A stretch of DNA of 64,000 nt from Adhaeribacter rhizoryzae (GTDB taxonomy: Bacteria > Bacteroidota > Bacteroidia > Cytophagales > Hymenobacteraceae). Shown one piece after another: positions 27,768 through 36,240 of the stretch. Each line of letters begins with the position of its first letter. Position 1 is the first letter of the stretch. Where the stretch lies: positions 229,688 to 293,687 of the forward strand of contig NZ_VWSF01000005.1 in the NCBI RefSeq assembly GCF_008629685.1. Reading direction: 5' to 3'. Below the pieces are notes generated by a model. That model saw nothing but the letters and a program-made list of their open reading frames with translations. It made no database searches and had not been told where the DNA came from. The position numbers were made by a program, and so were the translations under genes.

Positions 27768-29066
27768 ATGGGTATAATCAGAGGCTTGCTGGGCCTGGTG
27801 GTATTAATTAGTATTGGGTATTTATTCTCGACAAACAGAAAAGCAATAAACTGGCGGTTAGTAGGTGTGGGGGCCGGCTTACAAATATTATTTGGTTTTC
27901 TGGTAACCAAAGTGCCATTTATTACGAGCATTTTCGAATTTTTAAGCCGCGCGTTTGTGCGATTACTGAGTTTTTCGAGCGCCGGGGCCGAGTTCCTTTT
28001 TGGTAACCTGGCTAATCCGGCAGCTAACGGTGGTTTAGGTTATATTTTTGCTTTTAACGTATTGCCTACCATTATTTTCTTTTCTACGGTGTCGGCCGGT
28101 CTTTATTATTTAGGCGTGCTGCAAAAGGTGGTGTATAGCATTGCCTGGATTATGTCGAAGGGAATGCGCTTATCCGGGGCCGAAAGTTTATCGGCGGCGG
28201 GCAATATATTTCTGGGCCAAACCGAAGCGCCTTTGCTGGTAAGGCCATTTATTAACAACATGACTCGCTCTGAGTTGATGTGTTTAATGACCGGCGGCAT
28301 GGCTACGTTGGCGGGCGGGGTACTGGCGGCTTATGTTTCCTTTTTAGGTGGTGATGACCCGGCACAGCAAGCTGTATTTGCGGCGCACCTGCTTACAGCT
28401 TCTGTTATGAACGCGCCGGCCGGTATTGTAATGTCGAAAATGCTGGTACCCGAAACCGAAGCTGATAAAATTAACACCAATTTGCAGGTAAATAAAGAAT
28501 CGCTGGGCGTAAACTTTATCGATGCTATGTCTATTGGCGCGGCCGACGGATTGCGCCTGGCTTTGAACGTGGGCGGTATGTTGCTGGCGTTTATTGCCAT
28601 TATTGCCTTGTTAAATTATATTCTAATAAAGTTTGGCAGTTTAACCGGGCTAAACGAGTTGGTGGTAACCAGTACCAGCGGGCAGTTCAATGGCCTTTCT
28701 TTTCAGTATTTATTAGGACAAATATTCCGGGTGTTTGCATTTTTAATTGGCATACCGTGGGCCGATACCCTACAGGTGGGTAGCTTGCTGGGGCAGAAAA
28801 CCGCTATTAACGAGTTTGTCGCTTATTTAGATTTAGCTAAAATGAAGGAAGCGGGTAGCCTGAGTCCGAAATCTGTTATTATGGCTACCTACGCCTTATG
28901 TGGGTTTTCAAATTTTAGTTCTATTGCTATTCAAATTGGCGGTATTGGCAGTATGGCGCCCGATCAGCAAGGTAATTTATCCAGGCTAGGGTTATATGCT
29001 TTGCTGGGCGCTTCGGTGGCTTGTTTAATGACCGCAACAGTAGCCGGTATTTTATTTGAGTTTTAA
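27768..29066 (+). CDS. Concentrative nucleoside transporter (CNT/NupC family)
   Basis: Imports nucleosides by ion symport across the inner membrane. A 432-residue polytopic protein with about 8-10 hydrophobic segments. Family substrate-site blocks are seen: FLGQTEAPLLVRPFI (GQTE at 150-153), MTGGMATLAGGVLAAYV, SVMNAPAGIVMSKML, and the C-terminal ALCGFSNFSSIAIQIGGIG. It has its own promoter (27714-27743) and terminator (29096-29128). Confidence 0.94.
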   Translation: MGIIRGLLGLVVLISIGYLFSTNRKAINWRLVGVGAGLQILFGFLVTKVPFITSIFEFLSRAFVRLLSFSSAGAEFLFGNLANPAANGGLGYIFAFNVLPTIIFFSTVSAGLYYLGVLQKVVYSIAWIMSKGMRLSGAESLSAAGNIFLGQTEAPLLVRPFINNMTRSELMCLMTGGMATLAGGVLAAYVSFLGGDDPAQQAVFAAHLLTASVMNAPAGIVMSKMLVPETEADKINTNLQVNKESLGVNFIDAMSIGAADGLRLALNVGGMLLAFIAIIALLNYILIKFGSLTGLNELVVTSTSGQFNGLSFQYLLGQIFRVFAFLIGIPWADTLQVGSLLGQKTAINEFVAYLDLAKMKEAGSLSPKSVIMATYALCGFSNFSSIAIQIGGIGSMAPDQQGNLSRLGLYALLGASVACLMTATVAGILFEF

Positions 29067-29095
29067 CTTTATTTAACAATAGACATAAGACATAA

Positions 29096-29128
29096 AAAAA
29101 AGCTCATCCGGTTAGGATGAGCTTTTTT
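29096..29128. terminator. Bidirectional terminator between the CNT transporter and sodA
   Basis: 14-bp arms AAAAAAGCTCATCC/GGATGAGCTTTTTT with a 5-nt loop lie between two convergent genes. A close relative of this hairpin ends the DPP4 gene at 53301-53333. Confidence 0.9.
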
Positions 29129-29146
29129 GTTTATTTAACCCTATAA

Positions 29147-29755
29147 TTATTTGCCTTGGGTAAACCGACGGTTTACTTCGGCCCAGTTAATTAAATTGAA
29201 AAAAGCCGAGATATAATCCGGGCGACGGTTCTGGTATTTTAAATAATAAGCGTGCTCCCAAACGTCTAAGCCCAGTACCGGAAAACCATTGCAGCTATCA
29301 ACACCCATTAACGGGTTATCCTGGTTGGCACTGGAACAAATTTGTACCGAGTTATCATCCATTTTGCAAAGCCAGGCCCAGCCAGAACCAAAGCGGATAG
29401 TAGCAGCTTTGGTAAATTCTTCTTTAAATTTATCGTAAGAGCCAAAAGCGGAGTTAATGGCTTCAGCCACCGGACCGTTTGGTTCACCGCCGCCATTAGG
29501 GGCCAGAATTTGCCAGAACATGTTGTGGTTATAATAACCGCCACCATTATTCCGTACGGCAGGAGAAGCCTGACCAGCTTGCTTTAATATTTCTTCTATT
29601 GATTTACCCTCCAGATCGGTGCCCTGGATGGCGTTGTTTAAGTTAGTGGTATACGCCTGATGGTGTTTCGTGTGGTGAATCTCCATGGTCTGGCGATCAA
29701 TGTGCGGTTCTAAGGCATCGTAATCGTAGGGTAATTGCGGAAGTTCAAAAGCCAT
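29147..29755 (-). CDS. sodA: Superoxide dismutase (Fe/Mn family)
   Basis: Converts superoxide to oxygen and hydrogen peroxide. The 202 residues show all four metal ligands, H27 ([10 protein letters not shown]), H77 ([10 protein letters not shown]), D164 and H168 ([19 protein letters not shown]). Residues GSGWAWL and the ligand context do not separate Fe from Mn with certainty. It has a full TTG-N19-TATCTTTG promoter embedded in the 3' end of the upstream tadA-like gene. Confidence 0.97.
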   Translation of the reverse strand: MAFELPQLPYDYDALEPHIDRQTMEIHHTKHHQAYTTNLNNAIQGTDLEGKSIEEILKQAGQASPAVRNNGGGYYNHNMFWQILAPNGGGEPNGPVAEAINSAFGSYDKFKEEFTKAATIRFGSGWAWLCKMDDNSVQICSSANQDNPLMGVDSCNGFPVLGLDVWEHAYYLKYQNRRPDYISAFFNLINWAEVNRRFTQGK

Positions 29756-29798
29756 AGTTTTATTTTTTTAAGGTTGAATATTAATTTACGTAACAGTT

Positions 29799-29828
29799 CA
29801 AAGATAGGGTCTAAAACCGTTTATTCAA
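29799..29828 (-). promoter_or_regulatory. Promoter of sodA inside the tadA-like gene
   Basis: TTG (29826-29828), a 19-base spacer and TATCTTTG (29799-29806) on the minus strand. The -33 box and most of the spacer overlap the last codons of the deaminase gene, so sodA can be expressed independently of it. Confidence 0.72.
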
Positions 29829-30260
29829 AAAGAATTCCGTCATAAGGTTGGCGCACTCGTGCGCCAGAATGCCACTTTCGGTTTCGGTTTTCGGATGAAT
29901 TAAATTATTGCCAAAGCGACGGTAACCGCGTTTTGGGTCAGTGGTGGCAAATACAATTCGTTTAAGCTGGGCCCAGTAACTAGCACCGGCGCACATTACA
30001 CAAGGTTCTACGGTAACGTATAAGGTGCAGTCTTTTAAATATTTATTGCCTAAATTATTAGAAGCAGCGGTTATGGCCAATATTTCGGCATGGGCCGTTA
30101 CATCGTTTAGTTTTTCGGTTTGGTTATAGGCTCTGGCAATTATTTTATTATTACAAACTACCACGGCCCCAATCGGAATTTCGCCTTCTTCTTTGGCGTA
30201 CAAGGCTTGTTTATAAGCCTCTTTCATAAAATGTTCGTCGCTGAAAACTGATAATATCAT
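29811..30260 (-). CDS. tadA: TadA-like nucleoside/tRNA adenosine deaminase
   Basis: A zinc-dependent deaminase of 149 residues, the length of TadA. Motifs are HAEI (H57, catalytic E59) and PCVMC (C87, C90), with GAVVVCNNKIIARAYNQTE before them. TadA converts A34 to inosine in tRNA(Arg)-ACG in the cytoplasm. A guanine-deaminase role cannot be excluded from motifs alone. The 3' end carries the sodA promoter. Confidence 0.87.
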   Translation of the reverse strand: MILSVFSDEHFMKEAYKQALYAKEEGEIPIGAVVVCNNKIIARAYNQTEKLNDVTAHAEILAITAASNNLGNKYLKDCTLYVTVEPCVMCAGASYWAQLKRIVFATTDPKRGYRRFGNNLIHPKTETESGILAHECANLMTEFFLNKRF

Positions 30261-30326
30261 TAAAAAATTATTTAATAAAAGAGCGGCCGCAGGTTGCCTT
30301 GTATAGGCAATAATAAACCTTAGTGC

Positions 30327-30878
30327 TTAACCTACTTTAATCGATTCCATTATTTGGGTAGCTGATTTTTCCCAGGCTGGTTTTAAATCAATGGGCACAT
30401 TAATAGTAAAAATATAAAGCTTCTCGTTATAAACAGCGTACTGTACTATGGTATAGCGCCGGATAGGGGCCAGCCGGTTAGTCTTACGGTCTTCGTCGCG
30501 CACAGTTGAGGTAAATTCAAAAATAACAAAATCCTGCTTTTTTATTTTGCTAATTTCTTCCCGAATAAATTTAACATCAGAATATTTGCTGTTAATGCTG
30601 GTTTTATAAAACTGCTGCACCATTTTCAGGTCGTCTTTATGAAACATGCTGGGCCGTTCGGTTACTACAAAATCTACCAACCGGTTGGGGCTGGTGTAGG
30701 CCGCTAACGGTTTGCGGGGCGACGGATATTTGGTGGCAATAACATCATCGGGCATTACGCCAAAGTCCTGCGGCAACGTTACCGAAATTTCTTTAGTGAT
30801 ATTTACGGTTTTGAATTTTGGCGCGGCAAAGCTGGTAAAAAGAACCAGAATAGTAGAAAAAATGAAAAAATACTTCAT
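30327..30878 (-). CDS. Exported hypothetical protein
   Basis: A 183-residue protein with a signal peptide (residues 1-18, FTSFAAP). The body is mixed alpha/beta: ITKEISVTLPQDFGVMPDDVIATKYPSPRKPLAAYTSPNRLVDFVV and later RRYTIVQYAVYNEKLYIFTINVPIDLKPAWEKSATQIMESIKV. The pattern of a hydrophobic-strand N-half and a C-terminal 'W..A..IM.S' helix resembles PsbP/Mog1-like folds. That is a fold guess only. It is periplasmic or secreted; no function can be stated. Confidence 0.75.
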   Translation of the reverse strand: MKYFFIFSTILVLFTSFAAPKFKTVNITKEISVTLPQDFGVMPDDVIATKYPSPRKPLAAYTSPNRLVDFVVTERPSMFHKDDLKMVQQFYKTSINSKYSDVKFIREEISKIKKQDFVIFEFTSTVRDEDRKTNRLAPIRRYTIVQYAVYNEKLYIFTINVPIDLKPAWEKSATQIMESIKVG

Positions 30879-31286
30879 ATTATAAAATTTATTCTAGGTT
30901 AAATGAGTTAGTAACCTAGTACTACTTACAGGCAAATACATTGCCATAGCTGTTTAATAAGTTGTACAAAATTAAAGAGAACTTTAATTTATTGCTTATT
31001 TAATTCGGAACGTAAAATGCAATTGGTTCTTTATATAAAAAAAATTATAAATGCAAATTTAACCTGAATTGTACAAAGGTATGAGCAGGTATTTTTATAT
31101 ATTTAATTAATGCATTGTTTTTCAATTTTATATATTGTTTATTTTGTGTAATGTTGAAAAATTGATCAAAATTGTTTTGGAGTTATATAGGCGGAATAAT
31201 ACCTTTACAAGAAGTTGATGTTTGGTAAAGTTAGAGAAAGTACAACTTATTGTGCTTTTAAACTTTTAGAGGGCTAAATTAACTAG
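30879..31286. other. A+T-rich intergenic region
   Basis: 408 bases between divergent genes. Apart from a promoter for the small membrane protein (31177-31207), I see no ORF, repeat or RNA gene. Confidence 0.6.
31177..31207 (+). promoter_or_regulatory. Promoter of the small membrane-protein gene
   Basis: TTG (31177-31179), a 20-base spacer and TACCTTTA (31200-31207), one mismatch from TAnnTTTG. The gene starts about 80 bases downstream. Confidence 0.55.
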
Positions 31287-31292
31287 GTGATC

Positions 31293-31493
31293 ATGCGGCG
31301 GTTTAGTGCAAAACAAAAAAAAGAACTTTACAGTTTATCTTCTTTATTATTTCACTTACTGGTGTTTATTATTCTTCTGATTTCGTTGGGTACCGATGCT
31401 GATGATAAAAAACAAGCTAATGCTCGCGGGGCTCAAATGCCTAAAGAAACCGAAACAGCGCTCGAACGTTTTTTTGCCAGTGCCCATCCGTAA
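31293..31493 (+). CDS. Small single-pass membrane protein, hypothetical
   Basis: 66 residues from ATG 31293 (MRRFSAKQKKELYSLSS), or 68 from an in-frame GTG at 31287. A basic N-terminus is followed by one membrane helix (about residues 17-35, LLFHLLVFIILLISLG) and a polar tail ending in ERFFASAHP. The positive-inside rule predicts the C-terminus in the periplasm. A promoter-like element 85 bases upstream supports expression. I do not recognise the family. Confidence 0.6.
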   Translation: MRRFSAKQKKELYSLSSLLFHLLVFIILLISLGTDADDKKQANARGAQMPKETETALERFFASAHP

Positions 31494-31848
31494 TTAATAG
31501 CTCTTTCTTCTGCACTGGCAAGTTTTCCAGTTTCTTCAAATAACTTCTGCTATTTATTAGTCTATCGGCTTTTTGCTGCTTAGCGGCTAATGCTAAATGT
31601 TTAGCTTATTAGTAAATTAGCTATGGCTATATTATTTATTTTATTTAAGTTTAACCGCTATTTAGCTTACTTAAGCAAAAAAACAGATATTTTTTAAGTA
31701 GCTTTTAAAGTTAAGCCTTTTAAATTTAAAAAATTTTTAATTTTAGAAGGCTCAACCATTAACTAATTTTAAGTTGTAGCCAGGCACGACTGCCAGAAAA
31801 AACCATCGGATAAAACGCTTAAACAATATTTATAATATTTTTTGATTT
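31494..31848. other. Intergenic region before aspS
   Basis: 355 A+T-rich bases. A small hairpin ACTGG/CCAGT (31515-31532) could end the preceding gene. An imperfect AT-rich hairpin with AGCCTT/AAGGCT ends (31714-31752) lies in the aspS upstream region. No gene is seen. Confidence 0.5.
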
Positions 31849-33603
31849 ATGCTTAGAACACACACTTGCGGAGAATTAAGAATAACACATGTAGGCACTG
31901 AGGTAGTGCTGGCCGGTTGGGTGCATAAAACCCGCGATAAGGGCGGCATGATGTGGATTGACCTCCGCGACCGGTACGGATTAACCCAGCTTAAACTGGA
32001 AGAAGGTGTTACAGCCCCTGAAATATTAACCGCTGCCCGCGAGTTAGGTCGGGAATATGTTATTCAGGCCCGTGGCGTGGTAATTGAGCGTATATCTAAA
32101 AACGATAAATTGGCTACCGGCGATGTAGAAATACAGGTGCAGGCCATATCTGTACTAAACCCGGCCAAATTGCCGCCTTTTTTAATTGAGGACGATACCG
32201 ATGGCGGCGATGATCTGCGGATGAAATACCGTTATCTGGATTTGCGCCGCAATGCCGTGCGCAAAAACCTGGAGTTGCGGCATCAAATGATGCAGCAGGC
32301 CCGTGCTTACCTAGATGGCAACGGTTTTATAGAAGTAGAAACGCCGGTTTTAATTAAATCTACCCCCGAGGGTGCCCGCGATTTTGTGGTGCCCTCGCGC
32401 ATGAACCCCGGCGAATTTTATGCTTTGCCGCAATCGCCCCAAACTTTTAAGCAGCTTTTAATGGTTTCGGGTTTCGATAAATATTTTCAGATTGTAAAAT
32501 GCTTCCGCGATGAAGACTTACGCGCCGACCGCCAACCCGAATTTACCCAGATAGACTGTGAGCTTTCCTTTATTTCGCAAGAAGATATTCTGAATACTTT
32601 TGAAGGGCTGGTAAAACACTTGTTCTCGAAAGTGAAAGGTCTGGAAATAACAGATTTCCCGCGCATGACTTATGCCGACGCCATGAAATATTACGGCAAC
32701 GATAAGCCCGACACCCGTTTTGAGATGAAGTTTGTGGAGTTAACCGATTTGGTTAAAGGAAAAAACTTTAAGGTTTTTGACGAAGCCGAGTTAGTGGTAG
32801 CTATTAATGCCCAGGGTTGTGCCACTTATACCCGCAAACAAATAGATGAATTAACCGATTTCGTAAAACGTCCGCAATTAGGCGCTACCGGCTTAATATA
32901 TGCCCGCGTAGAAGCTGATGGTACGGTAAAATCTTCGGTTGATAAATTTTTTAACCAGGATGATTTACAAGCCTGGGCTACTGCCATGGCCGCTAAGCCC
33001 GGCGATTTAATATTGGTGCTGGCCGGTAACCCAGATAAAACCCGGAAAGCTTTATCGGAGCTGCGTTTAGAAATGGGTGAACGCTTAGGCCTGCGCGATA
33101 AAACCACATACGCGCCGCTGTGGGTGTTAGATTTTCCGCTATTGGAGTGGAATGAAGAAGCGCAGCGCTTTTTTGCCATGCACCATCCGTTTACTTCGCC
33201 CAAGCCCGAAGATATTGAGTTAATTGAAACCAACCCCGGTGCAGTACGGGCCAATGCCTACGATATGGTCATAAACGGTGTAGAAGTAGGAGGGGGATCT
33301 ATCCGGATTTACGAACGGCCCTTGCAGGAGCGCATGTTTAAATTATTGGGCTTTACGCCCGAAGAAGCTTTGGCCCAGTTTGGCTTCTTGCTAAATGCTT
33401 TTGAATACGGGGCACCGCCGCACGGTGGTATTGCCTTTGGTTTCGACCGGTTGTGCTCGTTGTTTGGCGGTGCCGATTCTATCCGGGATTTTATTGCTTT
33501 CCCGAAAAATAATTCCGGCCGCGATGTAATGATTGATGCACCTTCACCGATTGCGCAGGAACAACTAGATGAATTACAAATTCAGCTCCAGTTAAAGAAA
33601 TAA
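31849..33603 (+). CDS. aspS: Aspartyl-tRNA synthetase
   Basis: Charges tRNA(Asp). A 584-residue class IIb enzyme with an N-terminal OB-fold anticodon-binding domain ([26 protein letters not shown]). Motif 2 lies in [21 protein letters not shown] and motif 3 in [15 protein letters not shown]. The bacterial GAD insertion domain is in the middle, and the C-terminal [20 protein letters not shown] is diagnostic of bacterial AspRS. It ends at a 23-bp perfect terminator shared with the convergent lrp gene. Confidence 0.98.
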   Translation: MLRTHTCGELRITHVGTEVVLAGWVHKTRDKGGMMWIDLRDRYGLTQLKLEEGVTAPEILTAARELGREYVIQARGVVIERISKNDKLATGDVEIQVQAISVLNPAKLPPFLIEDDTDGGDDLRMKYRYLDLRRNAVRKNLELRHQMMQQARAYLDGNGFIEVETPVLIKSTPEGARDFVVPSRMNPGEFYALPQSPQTFKQLLMVSGFDKYFQIVKCFRDEDLRADRQPEFTQIDCELSFISQEDILNTFEGLVKHLFSKVKGLEITDFPRMTYADAMKYYGNDKPDTRFEMKFVELTDLVKGKNFKVFDEAELVVAINAQGCATYTRKQIDELTDFVKRPQLGATGLIYARVEADGTVKSSVDKFFNQDDLQAWATAMAAKPGDLILVLAGNPDKTRKALSELRLEMGERLGLRDKTTYAPLWVLDFPLLEWNEEAQRFFAMHHPFTSPKPEDIELIETNPGAVRANAYDMVINGVEVGGGSIRIYERPLQERMFKLLGFTPEEALAQFGFLLNAFEYGAPPHGGIAFGFDRLCSLFGGADSIRDFIAFPKNNSGRDVMIDAPSPIAQEQLDELQIQLQLKK

Positions 33604-33619
33604 AATATTAAGTTAATTA

Positions 33620-33670
33620 TTTAAAAGGGGTTTGGCTATTTATTACCTAAATAGCCAAACCCCTTTTAAA
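33620..33670. terminator. Bidirectional terminator between aspS and the Lrp gene
   Basis: A 23-bp perfect inverted repeat with a 5-nt loop (TTACC). The GC-rich core is AAAAGGGGTTTGGCTA and its complement. It ends 2 bases before the regulator's stop codon. Confidence 0.92.
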
Positions 33671-33672
33671 TT

Positions 33673-34137
33673 TTAAAGTAGCTGAACCGGCCGGTTTATG
33701 CTTTCTTCCAACGAAATAAAAGTTTCGGTGCGCTGAATACCAGGTACCTTCTGAACTTTATCGGTTAATACGTTTTTCAGGTGCGCGGTATCTTTACAGA
33801 TAAGTTTGGCAAACATGCTCCACTCGCCGGTGGTATAGTTTACGTTAACAACTTCCGGTATTTTCTTTAATTGCTCCAGTACTTCTACGTACATCGAGCT
33901 TTTCTTTAAATAAATACCTAAGAAGGCACTAATGTCGTAACCCAGGTTAGAATAATTAAGCTTTAACTGCGTACCGGTTACAATACCCATTTGCTCCATT
34001 TTCTTCATCCGGACGTGCACGGTGCCACCCGAAACAAATACTTCTTTTCCTACATCGGCGTAAGCCATTTTCGCGTCATCCATCAATAGAGACAGAATTC
34101 GAAGATCTGTATTATCAATTTCTAAATTTTTAAGCAT
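33673..34137 (-). CDS. Lrp/AsnC family transcriptional regulator
   Basis: A 154-residue DNA-binding regulator. It has an N-terminal winged HTH (DNTDLRILSLLMDDAKMAYADVGKEVFVSGGTVHVRMKKMEQMGIV) and a C-terminal RAM ligand-binding domain (YDISAFLGIYLKKSSMYVEVLEQLKKIPEVVNVNYTTGEWSMFAKLICKD). Such proteins sense amino acids; the ligand is unknown. It is transcribed away from the tRNA-like gene. A -7 type box TACTTTTG lies at 34167-34174 on the minus strand. Confidence 0.92.
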   Translation of the reverse strand: MLKNLEIDNTDLRILSLLMDDAKMAYADVGKEVFVSGGTVHVRMKKMEQMGIVTGTQLKLNYSNLGYDISAFLGIYLKKSSMYVEVLEQLKKIPEVVNVNYTTGEWSMFAKLICKDTAHLKNVLTDKVQKVPGIQRTETFISLEESINRPVQLL

Positions 34138-34223
34138 ATTTTTGCCGTGTTTTTGATTTGCTTTAACAAAAGTAACATTAAATTTAAAATAACATAAATT
34201 TTAAGGAAAATATTTAATAAATT

Positions 34224-34253
34224 TTGAAAATGTCGGGAAGCGCTATATCTTTG
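34224..34253 (+). promoter_or_regulatory. Promoter of the tRNA-like gene
   Basis: TTG (34224-34226), a 19-base spacer and TATCTTTG (34246-34253), a full match to the Bacteroidota consensus. It ends 16 bases before the tRNA-like sequence. Confidence 0.8.
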
Positions 34254-34269
34254 AAAAAGAAAAACACAC

Positions 34270-34383
34270 TGTAGGGTGTTGAAACTGGCAGACAAGCCCT
34301 CCTCTCTCGGGGGTGGAGAATTATAGAATAAAGCAAGCTACTTGTCTAACTACTCCGTGAAGGTTCGACTCCTTCCCCTACAG
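34270..34383 (+). tRNA. Unusual class-II-like tRNA, predicted anticodon CUC, 45-nt variable region
   Basis: A cloverleaf can be drawn by eye. Acceptor TGTAGGG/CCCTACA (34270-34276, 34376-34382), discriminator G34383, no encoded CCA. D arm TTG-AAACTGGCAGA-CAA. Anticodon stem CCCTC/GGGGG with loop CTCTCTC (34302-34308). T arm GAAGG-TTCGACT-CCTTC. The D arm (GAAACTGGCAGACA) looks like tRNA(Leu), but the anticodon at 34304-34306 would be CUC (Glu) and base 73 is G. Position 37 is a pyrimidine, unlike normal tRNAs. The variable region (34314-34358) is 45 nt and can fold (GGAG/CTCC, TAGA/TCTA, CAAG/CTTG). A promoter and a terminator flank it. It may be a non-standard tRNA or a tRNA-derived RNA. Confidence 0.6.
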
Positions 34384-34384
34384 C

Positions 34385-34419
34385 AAAAAGCCTTTCTGTG
34401 CATCAGAAAGGCTTTTTTT
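34385..34419 (+). terminator. Terminator of the tRNA-like gene
   Basis: 14-bp arms AAAAAGCCTTTCTG/CAGAAAGGCTTTTT with a 5-nt loop and two further T's, starting 2 bases after the discriminator base. Confidence 0.9.
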
Positions 34420-34694
34420 GTTTTAAATGGTGCCTGATTACTTTGCTTTATGCAGGCAATAAATAATTTTATTTGCAGGTTACAATGGTATAAAATAGCG
34501 GGTTAGGCGCTGGTAAATTATAGCGGTACTTACTAATATTAAGAATTTGGAGCGTTTTAAATTTTTATAAAAGTTTACTATTCTTAATAAAATTTTTAAA
34601 ACCAAGCGGGTAAGCGGCTTATTATTTATTGTAAGGGTTCTGTTTTAATCTGAAAGTTAAAGTTACTAACCCGGTAAGTAGCCTAACCAGAATT

Positions 34695-35099
34695 TTACTT
34701 GGTTTTTAGCCAATCCTGAGCCCGGTTTATATCTTCAAATAGCTTTATCTCAATTTTGTGTAGTAACCGCGCTTGCAGGTCCTGAACAGAGAGTTGCCCA
34801 AAAATGCCCGGTGAGATAACGTGGGCAACGTGCTTTATACGCACGGGGGTAGTTTCCGGGCCTAATTCGTGTTGCAGCCAATCATTTGCTTTATCCCACG
34901 GGCCAATAAGTTCGCGGTTATCGTTTAAAACTTTAGAAAAACGAAATCTCCGGAACATAGTCCAGACTTCTCTCAACCCTTGTTTTATATTATCTAGGTT
35001 TTGGTAACCAATCCAGTTCAAATACAACCATCTGTTTTCCGGGTCATATTCCAGCATGAGAAAAGTATTACCAGCCTGATTTTTTATTTCCCGTTTCAT
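34695..35099 (-). CDS. Hypothetical protein with SpoIIAA/STAS-like features
   Basis: 134 residues, no signal peptide. MLEYDPENRWLYLNWIGYQNLDNIKQGLREVWTMFRRFRFSKVLNDNRELIGPWDKANDWLQHELGP has the strand-helix-strand rhythm and the 'VLNDNRELIGPW' centre seen in small SpoIIAA/STAS-like cytosolic proteins common in Hymenobacteraceae. The C-terminal LFEDINRAQDWLKTK also fits that group. Function unknown. The gene is flanked by A+T-rich spacers and appears monocistronic. Confidence 0.72.
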   Translation of the reverse strand: MKREIKNQAGNTFLMLEYDPENRWLYLNWIGYQNLDNIKQGLREVWTMFRRFRFSKVLNDNRELIGPWDKANDWLQHELGPETTPVRIKHVAHVISPGIFGQLSVQDLQARLLHKIEIKLFEDINRAQDWLKTK

Positions 35100-35307
35100 C
35101 TTGTATTAAGGAATAATAGAAATTAAGGTAAAATAATGTGCCAGGAACGGTAGTTGAAAGTAAAGCAGAAGTAAACCTTTTGCAAAACTACAGATAATTG
35201 TAACCTAGCAGATTAACTGCATGCGTGGTGCGATAAAATCTTGTTAAGTAAACAATTAATACTTTTGCAAAGTGCTTTTGCGGAAGTTAGTTATTAAACG
35301 GAATTCC

Positions 35308-35348
35308 TTAACAGAAGCCTTTACTTTTAAGTAGCAGGCTTCTGTTAA
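35308..35348. terminator. Inverted repeat downstream of the four-helix membrane protein gene
   Basis: 13-bp perfect arms TTAACAGAAGCCT/AGGCTTCTGTTAA with a 15-nt loop, 14 bases past the gene's stop. No long U-run follows on the minus strand, so it may be a weak terminator. Confidence 0.6.
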
Positions 35349-35362
35349 AGTTTAAAGGTTTG

Positions 35363-35824
35363 TTAGCGCCACAACGGACGTGTTTCTGGGTTAATAATAC
35401 CAAACGGAATACTTAGTAGTATTATAATAAGGGCAATTAACGTGTATATAAAAGCACGTTTATGTTTTAATTCGTTGGTAGTAGCCTTTTTAGAAGCAGT
35501 GCGGCCTACCTGGGCCAATACAGTACCAATAAACATGCCCAGAATGTGCTCTACTGCCCAAAACCGCAGCGTTGAATTTTTCATAGCCGCACCAAAATCA
35601 TTAAATATTTGCTGTGTAATGGGGCTAAAAACAAAGTAAAGCAATATACCGGTTAAAAATTGCAGGTGAACAAAACCTACAAAAGCGGAGTGGGTAATAT
35701 TATTTCCTTTGGTGAAAGGGCTGTGGTTTCGCCAGCCTGAAAAACTCTGAATAATAACAATTAAGGCCGCAATTAAAACCAACCAACGGTTTATCGAGTG
35801 GAAATGTAATAGAAAATTATACAT
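35363..35824 (-). CDS. Four-helix membrane protein, cytochrome-b-like hypothetical
   Basis: 153 residues with four hydrophobic helices (about 13-28, 45-66, 88-105, 125-145). Conserved-looking histidines lie near or within the helices: LLHFHSINRWLVL, ITHSAFVGFVHLQF and AVEHILGMFIGTVLAQ. Similar Bacteroidota proteins are often labelled cytochrome b, but no haem site is proven. The product is an inner-membrane protein of unknown role. A -7 box TATATTTG lies at 35866-35873 on the minus strand, without a clear -33 element. Confidence 0.75.
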   Translation of the reverse strand: MYNFLLHFHSINRWLVLIAALIVIIQSFSGWRNHSPFTKGNNITHSAFVGFVHLQFLTGILLYFVFSPITQQIFNDFGAAMKNSTLRFWAVEHILGMFIGTVLAQVGRTASKKATTNELKHKRAFIYTLIALIIILLSIPFGIINPETRPLWR

Positions 35825-36240
35825 TGTTTTCGTTATTTTTAGAGGTAAAAACCTTGTTTCCGGTACAAATATAGAAGTTTACTTTTGCCTTTAGTGCTTG
35901 GTTTAAATTTTGAAGGGAATAAACCGGCTTTATCAGCAATAATTTAGCGTAACGCTTCTAAACAACCGGCTATAGTTAATCTGGTTCAGACTTTAGCTCG
36001 GGTTTTCCTGCTTATTTAGAATATTGAATTGTGTAATTATAGGCTAACGCCGCAGCGGTTTAATTTTTATAACTTAAGATAAGAGAGATTACTTTTGAGA
36101 AAGCAAATACTAAGGTTCTACTGAGCCATACCGGAAATAGATGGCTGCCTGCTCTTAATTTAGTATGCTGGTGAACGATATTAATAATTGCTTTGGCAAA
36201 GCAGGCGCTTGCCAGCTATTAATTTTATTAGAGTTTAGGA
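35825..36240. other. Intergenic region without a recognisable gene
   Basis: 416 bases between two minus-strand genes. Apart from the possible -7 box at 35866-35873, I see no ORF of useful length, no RNA gene and no strong repeat. Confidence 0.6.

Noticed and set aside
31700..31848. T-box-like or other amino-acid leader upstream of aspS, and likewise upstream of cysS
   Set aside because: No T-box core sequence and no specifier loop are visible. Only AT-rich imperfect hairpins occur, and T-boxes are not expected in this phylum.
34270..34383. The tRNA-like gene as a tmRNA or selenocysteine tRNA
   Set aside because: It is too short for tmRNA and has no tag frame. The acceptor/T arms (7+5 bp) and the CUC loop do not match tRNA(Sec), which has a UCA anticodon and a longer acceptor branch.
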